64,000 nucleotides of DNA from Eutreptiella sp. 'Long Island Sound 2002' (GCA_964036045.1 OZ038383.1:115654431-115718430); one strand, 5' to 3'. Positions 46,841-58,140 are shown, counted from the first letter of the stretch. A program made the numbers and translations. The notes: generated by a model not told the origin, from the letters alone.

Positions 46841-48074
46841 ATGCCGGGCCTACGGGGGGATGGGCCGGGACTCACCAAGGCCCGCCGCAAAGCGCAGGAG
46901 GCGGCCGTCCGTGGCCTGGTGGCGGACGCGGTGGCGGAGGCACACGAAGCGCACGCTGCCGCACGGTGTGACCTGACGGGCAGTGCGAGGGCTTTCCTCA
47001 ACGAGACCGCCCTCCCGGCCGTCCGCGCCCTGAACGGAGCGGGGGACCCTACGCTGCTCCCAGCAATGCACCGGATCGTGAACGCCGTCCAGCCGGGGCT
47101 CATCAGCCCGGAGGCGGCCCTCTACGGGCACTGGATGGAGTGGCGCGAGTCCAATCGGTCGGGCCGGCCCCTGTCCGTGGGGGACACCCTGCGGCTGACG
47201 GGAGCAGGGTCTGCCATGTCCCTCCGCAGCAGCGCCCCAGCCCTGCTGCACGCCCTGAGGACGCGCTACCCCGGGGACGCGGCCCCGTACCTGAACCAGG
47301 CGCGGGCCACGTACCCGGGGGGAGTGTCCGAGCTGGATGCAGCGCTCCACCTTCTACACCCACCGGAAGAGGACCTGGAGGTGGGCGAGATCACGGTGTT
47401 CGTGGAAGGCGCGGACAAGGCGTCCGCCCGCCCCCGGCCGACAAACCCGGTGTACGACGGCGCCAGGCCTACCCCCCCGTACGCCATCGTACGCGAGGCG
47501 TTCTTCAGGGAGCCCACTTGGTGCCCCGCCCTCCCGCCGGCGACGCACGCGCCCCGCGGCTGGGCTAACCCAGACCTGTCCCCCCCCCCTCTCCAGAACC
47601 AGGGGTGCCCACCACAGGGGGCAGGTCCTCTGGCAAGAGTGCCCTGGCACCCCCCTGCTCCTCCTTGTCGTCGCGACCCGCGGGGACCCGGGGCGGATCC
47701 TGGGGATCACCCCCACCCACCTGTATGGGGCAACACCCGTACCCCGCCCCCCCCTCCCGGCGCCCGCGGCGCGCCACGGAGTACACACCTTCCTGCGAAC
47801 ACAGGAGGTCACCGCCGTTACGGGGGTCCACCTGCTGCGGCTCCCCCCGACACCACTCGACGACCCCCGGGGACCCAGGGCCCTGGGCCCCGCCCCAGAC
47901 TGGGAGCTATGGCGCGACGCGTGGGCCGCGCGGCTCCCCCGCCCCCCCTCCCAATGCCGGTGGATGGCCGCCGGCCCCCGGCCGTGCGGGGCTGACGCCA
48001 CAGCCGGCCCCCCACCCCCTCCCCCCCTCCCCCCCGCAGAGCACCACACGGCACTGCCCACGGCACGGCACTGA
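46841..48074 (+). pseudogene. LINE B downstream ORF, unidentified
   Basis: Starts at ATG 46841, 40 bp after the pol stop. The coherent frame runs to about 47590 and then shifts within a C-run (47580-47589) to the frame ending at TGA 48072-48074, about 410 codons in all. The first part is Ala/Arg/Leu-rich and helical. Around 47370-47420 it is acidic. After the shift a Leu/Val-rich segment with a Trp-Glu-Leu-Trp motif looks globular, ending in poly-Pro. No recognised domain. The minus-strand ORFs of about 600 codons opposite are antisense products of GC richness. Confidence 0.4.
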
Positions 48075-48136
48075 TGCACCAGGAGGTAGTGGGAAGGACG
48101 CGCCTGCCACCACGCATGCCTACCAGGAGAACAGTG

Positions 48137-50244
48137 ATGGCAGACTCCGATGGCTCCCCCCAGCGGGACGACCGCCACCACCGCCGGTCCCGCTCCCGCT
48201 CCCCCGCCTCCCCGGAGTGGACGGGGGAGACCCTCGCGGAGCGCGAGGAGCGGAGGCTGGCGGAGGCGGCGGTGCTGGTCGGGCCGCCGCCGCCGACCCG
48301 GGAGCCTGAGCCAGCCGAGATGACCGCCCCCGCCGCCCAAGCAGCAAGCCCCGCCGCCCCGCCCCGGGAGGGGGCCCCAGACGCGCATGAAGCGGAGACC
48401 GCAGCCCCAGCGAGCCACGCGGCGGCCCCGACCGCGGCCCCCGGCACGCCACCAACACGGGGGGTAGCCCCGGCGCAGGAACCGGGCGCATCGCCGAGGG
48501 CTGCCGCAGCCGCAGAGGAGAGCGGGAAGGGCGCGCGAGGGGTTGCGACCGCGGCCCCGGCGGGCCGCGCCACCGCCTCGGCCGACCACGCCGCGACCCC
48601 CAGCACGCCGCGAAAGCGGGGGGCGGACTCCGCACGGGCCACGGGCGCCTCGCCGGCGGCCGCCACAGCAGCGAAGGAGAGCGAGGAGGGCGCGCGAGGG
48701 GCTGCGGCCGCGACCCCGGCGGGCCGCGCCAGCGCCTCGGCCGGCCCCGCCGCGACCCCCAGCACGCCGCGAACGCGAGGGGCGGACCCCGCACGGGCCA
48801 CGGGCGCCTCGCCGGCGGCCGCCACAGCAGTAGAGGAGAGCGAGGAGGGCGCGTGAGGAGTTGCGGCCGCGACCCCGGCGGGCCGCGCCACCGCCTCGGC
48901 CGGCCACGCCGCGACCCCCAGCACTCCGGGCAAGCGAGGGAAGAACCCCGCACGGGCCACGGGCGCCTCGCCGGCGGCCGCCGCAGCAGCGGCAGTGGGC
49001 AGGGAGAGCGCAAAGTACTGCGCCCACGCCAGCCCCACCCACACCCACACCAGCCCCCCCAAGCAGTTCCCCCCCAAGCCCTTCCCCCCGGGGCGGGAGC
49101 GGCACGTCCGCCCCCCGGCGCCCGAGCGCTCGCCGCCGGGCGTCACGCTGCCGCAGCTGCAAAGACAGCGGGACGCCCGGCGCGTTGTCCAGGAAGGGCG
49201 CAGCAGCGGGGGGGAGCAGAGTGCAGGCAGCGGACGGCGCGACTCAGGGCAGGGGGCCGGGAAGGGGCCAGGGCACGGGAAGGGCGCGCAGGGGCACGGG
49301 CAAGGAGACCAGATGCAGGGGGCAGGGCGAGAGGAGGTGGGTGAGCGGGCGGGCCAGGGCGTGGGGGACGGGAGGCGGGAGCCGCGACACGGGCGGGGGG
49401 CTGCAAAGGGGCCCAAGGGCAAGGGCAAGGGCGCCGCGGGCCCCAAGGGACAGGCAGGACGGGGCATGGGAGCCCAGGGGGGAGGGCGGGACGAAGGGAG
49501 GGGGGCGGAGGGCGGGGTGCCCCCGCAGCCGGACGTGCAGCCGGTGAGGGGCATCCCCCCCGGCATCCAACAGATGCCGGCGCACCACACCCACCACGAC
49601 CACCACCACCACCACAACCACCTCTACAACATCGATCCTGATGCCGGCGAGCTCGTCCCCCCCCAACCCCCACGACCCCGGCACCAGCCAGCCCCCCCCT
49701 CGCCGAGGGCGGAGCCGGCGCGGATGGCCTCGGCTGAGGGGGGGCGGGGCGCGGCATCGGAGCCGCAGGCACAGGGGCAGCGAGGGGGGCCGGCGCGGGG
49801 GGCAGAGGGGGGCGGGCCATGGGACCGGGACTGGGGCGCGGTCCCAGACCCTCTGGGGGAGGAGATCCTCCCCCTGGTGGGGGAGGTGTACGGATGGTTG
49901 TGCTGGGCCAACCAGGAGACCTCCAGGGGGTCGAGGAACCGGCCCTTCGATGCCGTGCTCCTCCGGAGAGACGGAGGAAACTGAGAGGTACCCCCGAGGG
50001 GGGGGGGGCAGCCCCAAAGGACCATGAGAGGGTCCTCAGGTCAGTGATCTGGGCGGCGTGGCCCGACAGGCAGCCGACGTGGCTGGCCTTCCTGGAAGGG
50101 GGAGCGGTGCTCCGCATCACGGATGCGGACGCCAACAACTGGCTCCCCCGGGCTTTGGGCAGCGCCCTCGCCCACTGGCGCTACCGCCGGCACAACCCGC
50201 CGCCGCCACAGCCCCAGCCCCCACACAAGCGGCGGCGCAGGTGA
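48137..50244 (+). pseudogene. LINE B Arg/Ser-, Ala- and His-rich ORF (about 700 codons)
   Basis: Starts at ATG 48137 with a good purine/G context. Order: an Arg/Ser/His-rich segment (S-R-S-R-S-type, about residues 10-30), an acidic helix, Ala/Pro-rich low complexity with three 53-residue repeats (48536-49012), a Gly/Lys/Gln-rich stretch, an almost pure His/Asp stretch (about 49580-49625), and a Trp-containing globular C-terminus ending in Lys-Arg-Arg-Arg-Arg (50244). TGA at 48854-48856 replaces the CGA seen at the same place in the sister repeats. TGA at 49982-49984 and a G-run indel near 50000 interrupt the end. An RNA-binding or chaperone-like ORF1 role is possible but unproven. Confidence 0.45.
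48536..49012 (+). repeat. Three tandem 159-bp coding repeats
   Basis: Units 48536-48694, 48695-48853 and 48854-49012 encode related 53-residue Ala/Pro/Thr/Glu-rich segments. A looser fourth unit precedes them. Confidence 0.78.
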
Positions 50245-52610
50245 TGGCCCAGACGGCGGATGCGAGAGAGTGGGGGGGGGAGCTGGGCCCCCGGACCCAC
50301 GCCCCCCCCAAGGTATGGCACGACGCATGAGAGCGTGCCACCTCCCGCGGGAGGGAGGGCGGAGACAACGAGCGCGGGGGGGAACCTGCTGCCCCGCAGC
50401 CCGCTCACCACTGACCGCTAACCCTCACGGCCGCCCCCGACCGGCCAGCACCGCGCGACAGCGGCCGGGGGGATGAGGGGCCCCAGCGAGGGCCTGCACA
50501 AGGGTCCGGCTCTAGGTAGAGGGGGGCGGGGGAAGGGCGCGACCCCCCAGCAGATGGCTGGCCCCCGGGGCCGGGACTGCCATGCCGCCCCCCCCCCCCC
50601 CGGCCGTCAGGAGGCGTCGCCAGGGGCCCAGAGGGCCCCCCCCACTCCCCCCCCCCTCCCACTCAGGCTGGAGAGCGGGCGGGGGGGCGGCCCCCCCACC
50701 CCCCCCCCCCCGCAGCCCCCCCAGCTGGGGAGCCACAGGCGCGGCCCTCCGCCCCCCCGGAGCCGGGGGGGCGACGCGGTGGGGGGAGCGGCGGCTGGAC
50801 CTGCTCCCGCGAGCCCACACTGGTGTGCCGGAGCAACGCGCACAACGGAACAGTATGGAGGCCGCGCCCCACATGACCCTCCCGTGACCACAGCCCACTC
50901 AGGAAGGGCAGAGGGGGGGTTCAGGTCTGCAAGGGCCCCCGGGGGAGCGGTCCACGGGCCGCCCCTCACCCCCCCCCAACCCGGGGCGGCACTTCGGCCC
51001 CGACCGCACGCGCACGCCGGAAGGGAGCGCGCCGGCGACACGAAGGGGGCCAGGATTGAGTACCGCAGGCCGCCGCCCAGAAGGGGAGCAGGGAGGCCGC
51101 GGCGCGACACCCCCCCCCCCCGCCCCCCCACCAGCCCGCAGGCCGCGGGGGCCCCGGCCCTCACCCCCCGAGGCAGGGGGGATGGCCCCCCCCCCGCCCG
51201 AGAGAGGAGCCGGAGCGCGACCCGCTTCCGCGCCCCAGCCGCCGGCTCCCATGGGGGCCGCGAAGAACAAGCGAGCCCGCGCCTACGCGCCAGGACGCCG
51301 CACAGATCGTACCCAGAGAAGCCTGGTGAGCACGAACCGGAGTGGTATGGGGTGCCACGCCCCCCATGGACAGCACAACGCCAGTGGCACCCGCTTTGCT
51401 GCCTGCCCAGGGAAGGCCCAGGGACGGAATGAGGCAGAGCGACCCCCCGCCCTACAGGCCCCCCCCCGGCCGCACAACCGGGGGGTACGGCGCACGCCCC
51501 CCCCCCCCCAGCCCGCCCCCCAGCACATGAACGCCACGGACCCGCCCCGCAGCGCGCAGCCCCCACAGGGCGTGCCGGCCAAGGGGACAGAGCAGGGCCC
51601 CCACACCCGCATGCCCGCGCCCACAACACGTGGATCGCGGACCCCGACAGCCCGCCCAGTGGGCGGGCAGTCGGGGGAGGGGGAGCGCATGACCCCAGAC
51701 GCCCCTCGCAACGGTAGAAGGCACCCCCCCCGGGGACGCCCTGCCGCCACCCCCACAACCTCAAGCCAAGTAGGGGGGAACCGGGACCGGACGGCCCCCC
51801 CCAAAGCACGCCAGACGGAGCAAGGGACCGGGGCAGGACACGCGGAGGGGCACGGACCACGTGCAACGGCCCTACCAGCGCCCAGTGCCGGGCCCACGCG
51901 AGGTGCGCACGCCACACCACCCAGGGGAGGGGGGAGCGGACACCGCGAGAGCGCCAGCGCACACACACGAAAGGGACACGGGGGGACTACCAGAAGGGGA
52001 ACCGGACCGAGCGCGCGGAACGCACAGACCGCGTGGAATGGCGTACCAGCGAGCGAGGGTAAGGGACGACCGGAAAGGACGGCCCGCCACACGCAGCGCG
52101 GAACACGCGGGGCGGGGAGGGGGAAACGAGAGGGACACAACACCAGGTACCGGCACGAACCCCCCGAACCAGCCGCGAGCGCCGCGCACACACGGACGGG
52201 GCACTGCACCCGCCAAGCCAGTAGTGGCGCACAGCGCCACGCCCCAACCCCTAGGCTAGGCAGCCTCCGCGCCAGCCCAAGGGGGTCCCACTGGCGACAA
52301 GCCAGTAGCACGGGCCCGGCGGCTCGGGCGCCCCGGGCGACCACGCATTAGGGGGGCGACGCAGTGGGTAAGCGCCCGCAGCCACGGCTGCGAATTGATG
52401 CACTGACCGGGGAGTGGCGAAACGGGGAAGCCGGGGAAGGACGGGGCTCCGAGCTCTGTGAACCCGGGGGACTCCGCCACCAGGCAGGAGGTGCGTCTTG
52501 GAGGGCCCCCCACTAGGACCCGGTGGGGAGGATATCACCTGGCCCGACCTGGTGGCCCCCCGGGGCCAAAAGGCGTCTAGTACCCGCAAAATCAAACCTC
52601 CAACCTCAAA
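50245..52610 (+). other. LINE B 3' region, non-coding, GC-rich
   Basis: About 2.4 kb with many G and C homopolymers. Long ORFs occur in nearly every frame on both strands (for example 51056-52351 plus and 50607-51968 minus), which is a composition effect. A hairpin-bearing stretch with an A-box-like sequence (52352-52400) near the 3' end may be a structured tail. It ends with CAAACCTC-type repeats next to the target duplication. Confidence 0.4.
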
Positions 52611-52643
52611 CCTCTTGGCTCTCGGAAAATACGCCGCGGACGT
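52611..52643. repeat. Right copy of 33-bp target duplication of LINE B
   Basis: See 43128-43160. Confidence 0.88.
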
Positions 52644-55014
52644 AATAAAAATCAGTAGGGAGGCGGGGGTCGATTTGTATCTCCGAGGCGGGCGTGGGGG
52701 CATCGTGGTAGGGGGGTAGGAGGGTGGTCGCCTCGCCTCCCAGCGGAGCAAGCAGCGGGACGCTGGTTTCGGACATCTCTTCGATGTGGTTTGGTCCCGG
52801 CGATGGCGTGGCGGCGTCGGCGTCGTCCGGTGACGCGTTCCACTCGCTGATGCGCTTAGTCAGCCCCGTCGCGGGCTTATCACGAAGGGCGGAGACACGT
52901 TGGGACACGAAGGCCGTGGACCCCAAGGCGGCGCCCGCTTGGAGGCGTTGCACGATGGGTTGCCCGTGCTCGGCCACATCCGGGTCTTGAGCAGGGAGTA
53001 TCTTCTCGAGGGCGAGGAGGTTGCGGTGTAGTGGGGCAAAGGCAGCGTCTCCATATTTGAAATCGTGCGCTAGCAGCGCGGATTCCTCCTTTTCGTAGAC
53101 CACGAGGTGGGCTTGTTGGTGCTCGTAGGGAGGTCGCGTGGGTTCGAACAACACATATGGGCCAAGGAACCCCGCTTGGACGCGCAAGTCGAGAGCATGC
53201 GCCGACCTTGGGGCCACTAGGAGCACGGCGGTCCTCGGGGCCTTAGACGAGTCGTATGAGGGCGGGGCCGGCGTTGCGTGGGCTCGCTCGGGGGCGCCCG
53301 AAGGCGCGGACCTCGTATTGCCGTCGGATCTTGACGAAAACCGCACCAATTGCCCATCTATGCCATGAAAGAGAACAATACCGCATGAGTGGAAGAAGCG
53401 GATAGCTAGCGTTGGGACCCCAGTTTTCATGACGTCGCACGGCGCGTGTGTGGTGTCAATCGCCACGACCAAGGAGTCTTTCGACCGGAACATTGCTCCT
53501 AAGGGCGGTGAGGCGCCCCGTCCTCCGGGCAGGTTGGCGATCATCATGGTGAGTATTTCTGGGGCTTGTAGGTCTTTATTTCTTTCCTTCCGGTCCCTAG
53601 CGATAACGGCTAGATACACTTCGGTAGTCGGCAAAGCGTGCATGTCCATTGCAGAGAGTTCTCCGGTGAGGAATTGGGCGCACTTGCGGACTTTAAACAT
53701 GAGCTCGTCGGCAAAGCGGGATGGGAGTTCCCAATCAAACCGGTAGTAGGCCCAATGCGGGCTCTCGGAAGGAACTATGTGGCCAAACGGGTAGTAAGCA
53801 TTCTTGGTGTTCACCGATACGTTTGCTAGCGCGGGGACAAACATTTCGTTCATTAACTTCATGAATGCACGGGCGTCTCCAATTTTGCGTTGTTTTGGTT
53901 GAGACTTGTCTCTCTCCTCCGGCGGCGAAGGCTCAATGTGATCAAGGAACTCTATGCTCACCTCAAAACGTAGTGTTTTGTGCAACCGGAGGTCACGCAC
54001 CGCTGGATGGGCGTGCTTGGCGGCGAAGCGGAAAGATTCAAACTTAAAATTGATGTCTTCATATCGGCAGGCGTCAAAGGAAGAGGTGTTTAGGAGTAAG
54101 GCAACATACGGCATCGTTTGATGGCCGCTTGTGCGGAACTCGTAGGACTCTTTGCCGTCCTTTTTGACCTTGTAGGCGTCCCGAAGTTGTGCTCCATGCA
54201 TACATATCACGCTAGAAATGTAAGGAAGGAGAGGAAAAAGGGCGGAAGTTGAGCCTAGCATGCGAAAGGTGGCGGGAACCACTTGAGCGTCCCACGCCGG
54301 AATAACGAACCATCCTTTGAGGTCTTTGTTCTCCTCTTTGGCTTTATCTAGCACGGTTCGTAATTGTTTAGCCCACGGGGTGGCGGTAGGCGGAGACTTC
54401 TTGGCTTCGGTTTGAGAATAGTCCAACTCATACGGCTTTAGATAGAAACGCTTGTGCTTGAACAAAAGCTTTTCAAGCTCGTTGTAGTTATTGTGCGCAA
54501 CGGAAGAGACCCTGCCTCGGTCTAGAATTTCCGTGGAGTTGCTCCCAACAAAGGCGGATTGAATATCGGTGCCTTCCACATCCGGGTAGAACTCGGAGTA
54601 GTCTTGTAGACGGTGGTAAACTTCGGGAACGAAGATGCGTTGGCGTGTGTCAAATATTTTGCCTTCAACGGCTTCAAATTGGCGTGACGGAAAGCGTGTT
54701 TGTAGCGGCGAACTTGAGGCTTGGTGTTTTTGAAAGAGGTGTGACGGGGAATAGTTAAATAGCATTGAAAGGCCATCATCGGCGGCTTTGGAGCTTCCAA
54801 ATAGAGTGAAATTCATGGTGTTCTCGGGATGAACGAAAAGGCGACTTGGCGTCAAATGAAAGGTTGCGAGCGTGGATTTGGACTCGGGAATGGAGGTGAT
54901 GATTTGAAAACTGCGGGAAAGGCTCCAGAACTTGAACTGCCCAGGATTTTCACCAATCACCGAATAGCCTGGACTACTGGTGCATCCATCAACAAAATGC
55001 TGAGGGTCAATCAA
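52611..55014 (-). CDS. LINE A ORF1, N-terminal part (about 800 aa, open)
   Basis: An uninterrupted minus-strand frame entering from the junction near 55014 (no credible ATG at the edge, so the 5' end is probably truncated) and running to the LINE B insertion at 52611. Only the last two codons are LINE B sequence. The composition is mixed and globular, much less GC-biased than LINE B: aromatic-rich N-terminal 350 residues, a Lys/Glu/Gln-rich linker (about residues 365-385), a further globular segment, and an acidic/Pro-rich end leading into the AlkB domain at 43160. No CCHC knuckle, RRM or coiled coil recognised. Its intactness over 800 codons contrasts with the broken ORF2. Confidence 0.72.
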
Positions 55015-55900
55015 AAAAAAATAGACACTCAGAAAGTGATCTTTCGTTCCTACCTCGTTGAGAACAACGAGGGGCAGTTGCTAACCCGTGCTGAGACCCT
55101 GTCCCAGCGTAAGAAGAGGAACTAACCTCCCAGGGTCGGTGAGCACTCTGAGCACTGCACCAACCGTGGCTGTGCCCTGCAGTCCCATGCCTATGGTTAC
55201 CAGCGTGAGCCAGATGGCCGCTTATCAGGTTTGCAGCCAACCAGCGAGTGTTTGCCTTGTTGACCATGTGTGCCATGGGACCTGCCCTGATGTTATGACC
55301 TTGGGGAGCCAACGATGAACGGTGGCTAGCTATTCTAATGACCAGGGGCGAATGACAAGCAAGGTGTGTTCACCCTCCTTGGGGACAAGCGTGCCCACAG
55401 TTAGGACCCCTAACTGGTCCAGACCCATGGGGTTCTACCCTTCCTAACCTGGTCGCTATACATGTCTGCCTAGGTATGTGTGAGTGTGCTATGCCTGAGG
55501 TCCTAAGAGCGAGTTGCAGAAGTGGTGTCCTAATTATACCAAGGTCTGCACGCTTGCTAAACCTGGAGGGTTGTCTTATTGATGCCACGGGGTACGCCCC
55601 GGGTCTCCCCTCCCTATGCGCCCAATTTCTGTGCTTGCGCAAAACCTTTGGGGCATACCCAGCGTACTATTCCAGGTATTGTTTTTCCTACCTACCGGAC
55701 TACTAAAGGGAGGGGTGGCCAAAAGCTATGAAGGCATGAAAATGCCATTTTGCTAAGTGGCCAAAACGCTGACCTAACCACTGCCACAGCCCACTGAAGC
55801 CGGTTAGGACCCCAGTGGCCATCTTTGGGTCACTTGGGGTGTGTATCTATTTGCCGGCAAGCCGCCATTGGCTGATATCATACTCTCCCATCCACCTGAC
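55015..55900 (+). mobile_element. Ty3 3' fragment (end of chromodomain plus 3' region)
   Basis: From about 55021 to TAA 55123-55125 the sequence encodes the last 30 or so codons of the Ty3 integrase/chromodomain protein, closely matching 25380-25458. The following 3' region aligns with 25459-26200 to about 55900, including the internal polypurine tract (55705-55715). No LTR follows. An A-run (55012-55020) marks the border with LINE A. Confidence 0.75.
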
Positions 55901-56369
55901 CTAACCTGATGTGATTGTGTGATAGGTTTGGCCATTCCAGCTATGAGCGGCCATATTCGCTACCGAGGCGCCGCCGGCTGAGATTTATATATTGGAATAT
56001 CAGGAAGCAACAGGGTTTTTTTATCATAATGTTTCCGTAATTTTTCCGCCTTTTGTTCTGATGGTCAATATATCGGCGACTGTCAGTTGGCTTGCGATTT
56101 TGCGGTAACCGATTGGTGAACTGTTATTTGCAGATATTTTGGCGGAAACCCCGATGAAGGGGAAGATTTCATCAGTAAAGGGTTCGTTGCTTCCGCAATT
56201 TTCAGGTTATACACTCGCAAAATTAATCCGATTTTTTCAGACTTTCAGAATCGGATCTTCGACTTCGACATCGCCGCACTTGATATGATGAATCTCGAGT
56301 GGCCCTACATTTTTCCCCCATCACGAATCAACCTTCCTTTGGTTATGCCCTTCGCTTTTCTTGGAGATA
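55901..56369. other. Intergenic, nothing recognised
   Basis: AT-rich with a TATA-like stretch near 55984-55992. No ORF or repeat supported. Confidence 0.4.
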
Positions 56370-57295
56370 TAGGTAGTGCTTGGAACGAGACTTTTTTTTG
56401 CCCAAATGAGATGAGCGATTTTTTTTTTCGTTTTAATGAACGATTTTTTTTTCGTTTCATATGAAATGAGCGACTTTTGTTTCTCGTTTCATTTTTTTTC
56501 GATGTGTCTTGACATATTTGATGTGACCAAAAAACAACGAGGTATTGTTGATGTTATCTCCAGGCGGCAATGAGTGCACTTCCTACGATGAATGGTACCC
56601 ATTGAATAAACATTTTGGCCAAGACCTCCTTCAAAGAACCTTATCACGTACAACAAACCATTGTTAACACCATTTGTATCATGGTTTGCTTTAGTATTCA
56701 TTATATGATATGCAGTCCGAGGCTTCCACATTTTTAAAAGCCAATGCTACTCATTGGTGAAATGCTTTTGCCACTATGGCATTCAACAAACCTTATCGTC
56801 AATAACAACCCTTTTGCTCAATGCTTTGCTTTACTCTTTCCGATGTTGTATCAAGCCGGAGCCTTGTGCTTTTTTTAAAACCTATGTTACCCACCGATAA
56901 TGTGTTTTTGCAAAACAAGCTCTTCAAGAAATGTTTTGAAATACACCATGCCACACTATGTGAAACAAACCATGGTTTCCATGCTATGTCATCGCTAGTC
57001 CTAACCCTAATATCATGCACAAAAACAATGTTTTCACACATTGACCATGTGCCTATTTGTCTTTGTTACTCTCGTGGCCTTGTGACCGTTTGAAAACCTA
57101 TGCTTGCCATTGAAATTGTGTTTTCTTAATTATGTCTTTTAACAAACATTTTCCAATTCAACAAACCGTTCCTCCAATGCTTTGCCTTGGAATCGACAAT
57201 GTTGCCTTTCACACAATGTACCCTAAGCCATTGCTAACCTTAACCCTAATATCATGCACAAAAAACAAGGCTTTCGTACATTGACAATGTACCCA

Positions 57296-57577
57296 CTAGT
57301 CCTCTCCACTCTCCTCATCGGAGGCCTCTTCCTCTTCCTCCGTGCTCTTTTTCTTATTATGCAACTTATAATATTGGTCCTCTAGTGGACCAAAATCGGG
57401 AAAATATTGCATGTTGCTTCTTACAAAAATGAGAAGCTCAACGTTCTCCGGGGTTCGACTTGCGCGTCTTCTTGCGACGAGGTGAGAACATCCACTAAAT
57501 GTCCTTTCTGACGATGCGGACGTTGCCGCCGGCGCAAACCATTGCCCGGCCATTACATAGAGGTAGTTTTGCCGCAA
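57296..57577 (-). pseudogene. hAT transposase C-terminal dimerisation domain fragment
   Basis: 93 codons. An Ala-Thr-Ser-Ala-Ser-Ser-Glu-Arg-Thr-Phe-Ser motif, then Arg-Arg-x-x-x-x-x-Pro-Glu-Asn-Val-Glu-Leu-Leu and an Arg-Ser-Asn end, is the hallmark of the hAT dimerisation region (in related proteins it mediates multimerisation of the transposase). It ends in a poly-Glu acidic tail. The catalytic core is absent upstream. Confidence 0.78.
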
Positions 57578-57863
57578 AAAAAAAATGTCCCTTTTGTTAC
57601 AATATCATTCAGCAGGCAATAACAACAACCATCCAAAAGCCTCTAGGAAATGCAAGAATGCAAATACCCAAACACCATAATGTCAAAAACAAGGAGTGCT
57701 AGTGGTGGCTGTTCTGCAATGGTTAGCGTAGTTTTGCCGCAAAAAAAATGTCGCTTTTGTCACAATATCATTCAGCAGGCAATAACAACAACCATCCAAA
57801 AGCCTCTAGGAAATACAAGAATGCAAATACCCCAACACCACGATGTCAAAAACAAGGATTGCT
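57563..57863. repeat. Two-copy direct repeat (about 137 bp) inside the hAT element
   Basis: 57563-57700 and 57728-57863 are about 93% alike by eye, separated by 27 bp. The copies include the start of the transposase fragment's upstream sequence. Confidence 0.75.
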
Positions 57864-58067
57864 TGAGGGAGCGGTTTGTTGAGCCTGAAGCATCGCAGTG
57901 TCATTGATTTGGATGCCAGTTTCTCATTTTCTCGAAAAACAGGGTGTTTTCCATGAGATGAGCGATTTTTTGTTCTCGTTTCATATGAAATGAGCGATTA
58001 TTTTGTCTCGTTTCACTTTTTTCGAGAATATTTTTTCTCATCTCAAGCACTACCTATGACAGAAAGA

Positions 58068-58140
58068 TGGGCGAGCTGGGCATCGACCCCAGGCCCTCTC
58101 GCATGCTGAGCGAGCGCTCTTACCACTGACCTATGATGCA
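58068..58140 (-). ncRNA. tRNA-Ala(AGC)-like sequence
   Basis: On the minus strand it has a D arm (GGTC...GAGC), an anticodon arm CTCGC/GCGAG with loop TCAGCAT giving anticodon AGC, and a perfect T stem CTGGG/CCCAG. The acceptor strands (58134-58140 and 58069-58075) do not pair and the T loop starts with G, so it is a pseudogene or SINE head rather than a working tRNA. Confidence 0.5.

Larger units (their letters stand above)
43161..52610 (+). mobile_element. LINE B, 5'-truncated GC-rich non-LTR retrotransposon inserted in LINE A
   Basis: A 9.45-kb plus-strand segment flanked by a 33-bp duplication, interrupting LINE A ORF1. It starts abruptly inside a coding frame, as 5'-truncated LINEs do, and encodes RNase H plus a zf-RVT finger. 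The last bases before the duplication are a short CAAACCTC-like repetitive tail (about 52590-52610). Very GC-rich with long G and C runs. It carries long ORFs after the RNase H region, unusual for a LINE, so a composite or unfamiliar type is possible. Confidence 0.72.
56370..58056 (-). mobile_element. Deleted hAT-type DNA transposon
   Basis: 13-bp terminal inverted repeats (56370-56382 TAGGTAGTGCTTG and its complement at 58044-58056). Each end also carries the subterminal words GAGATGAGCGA and TCGTTTCATATGAAATGAGCGA-like palindromes (56413-56475 and 57957-58016). A hAT dimerisation domain lies inside. An 8-bp target duplication is not evident. At 1.7 kb it lacks most of a transposase. Confidence 0.6.

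Noticed and set aside
47354-49617. Minus-strand ORFs of about 600 codons opposite LINE B.
   Set aside because: They are antisense to the plus-strand coding repeats, are Arg/Gly/Ala-rich by composition, and have no motif.
50607-52351. Long overlapping ORFs on both strands (453 aa minus, 431 aa plus).
   Set aside because: In this very GC-rich stretch stops are rare in every frame. The proteins are low-complexity and mirror the homopolymers.
58068-58140. Functional tRNA-Ala gene.
   Set aside because: Acceptor strands do not pair and the T loop lacks its conserved first T.
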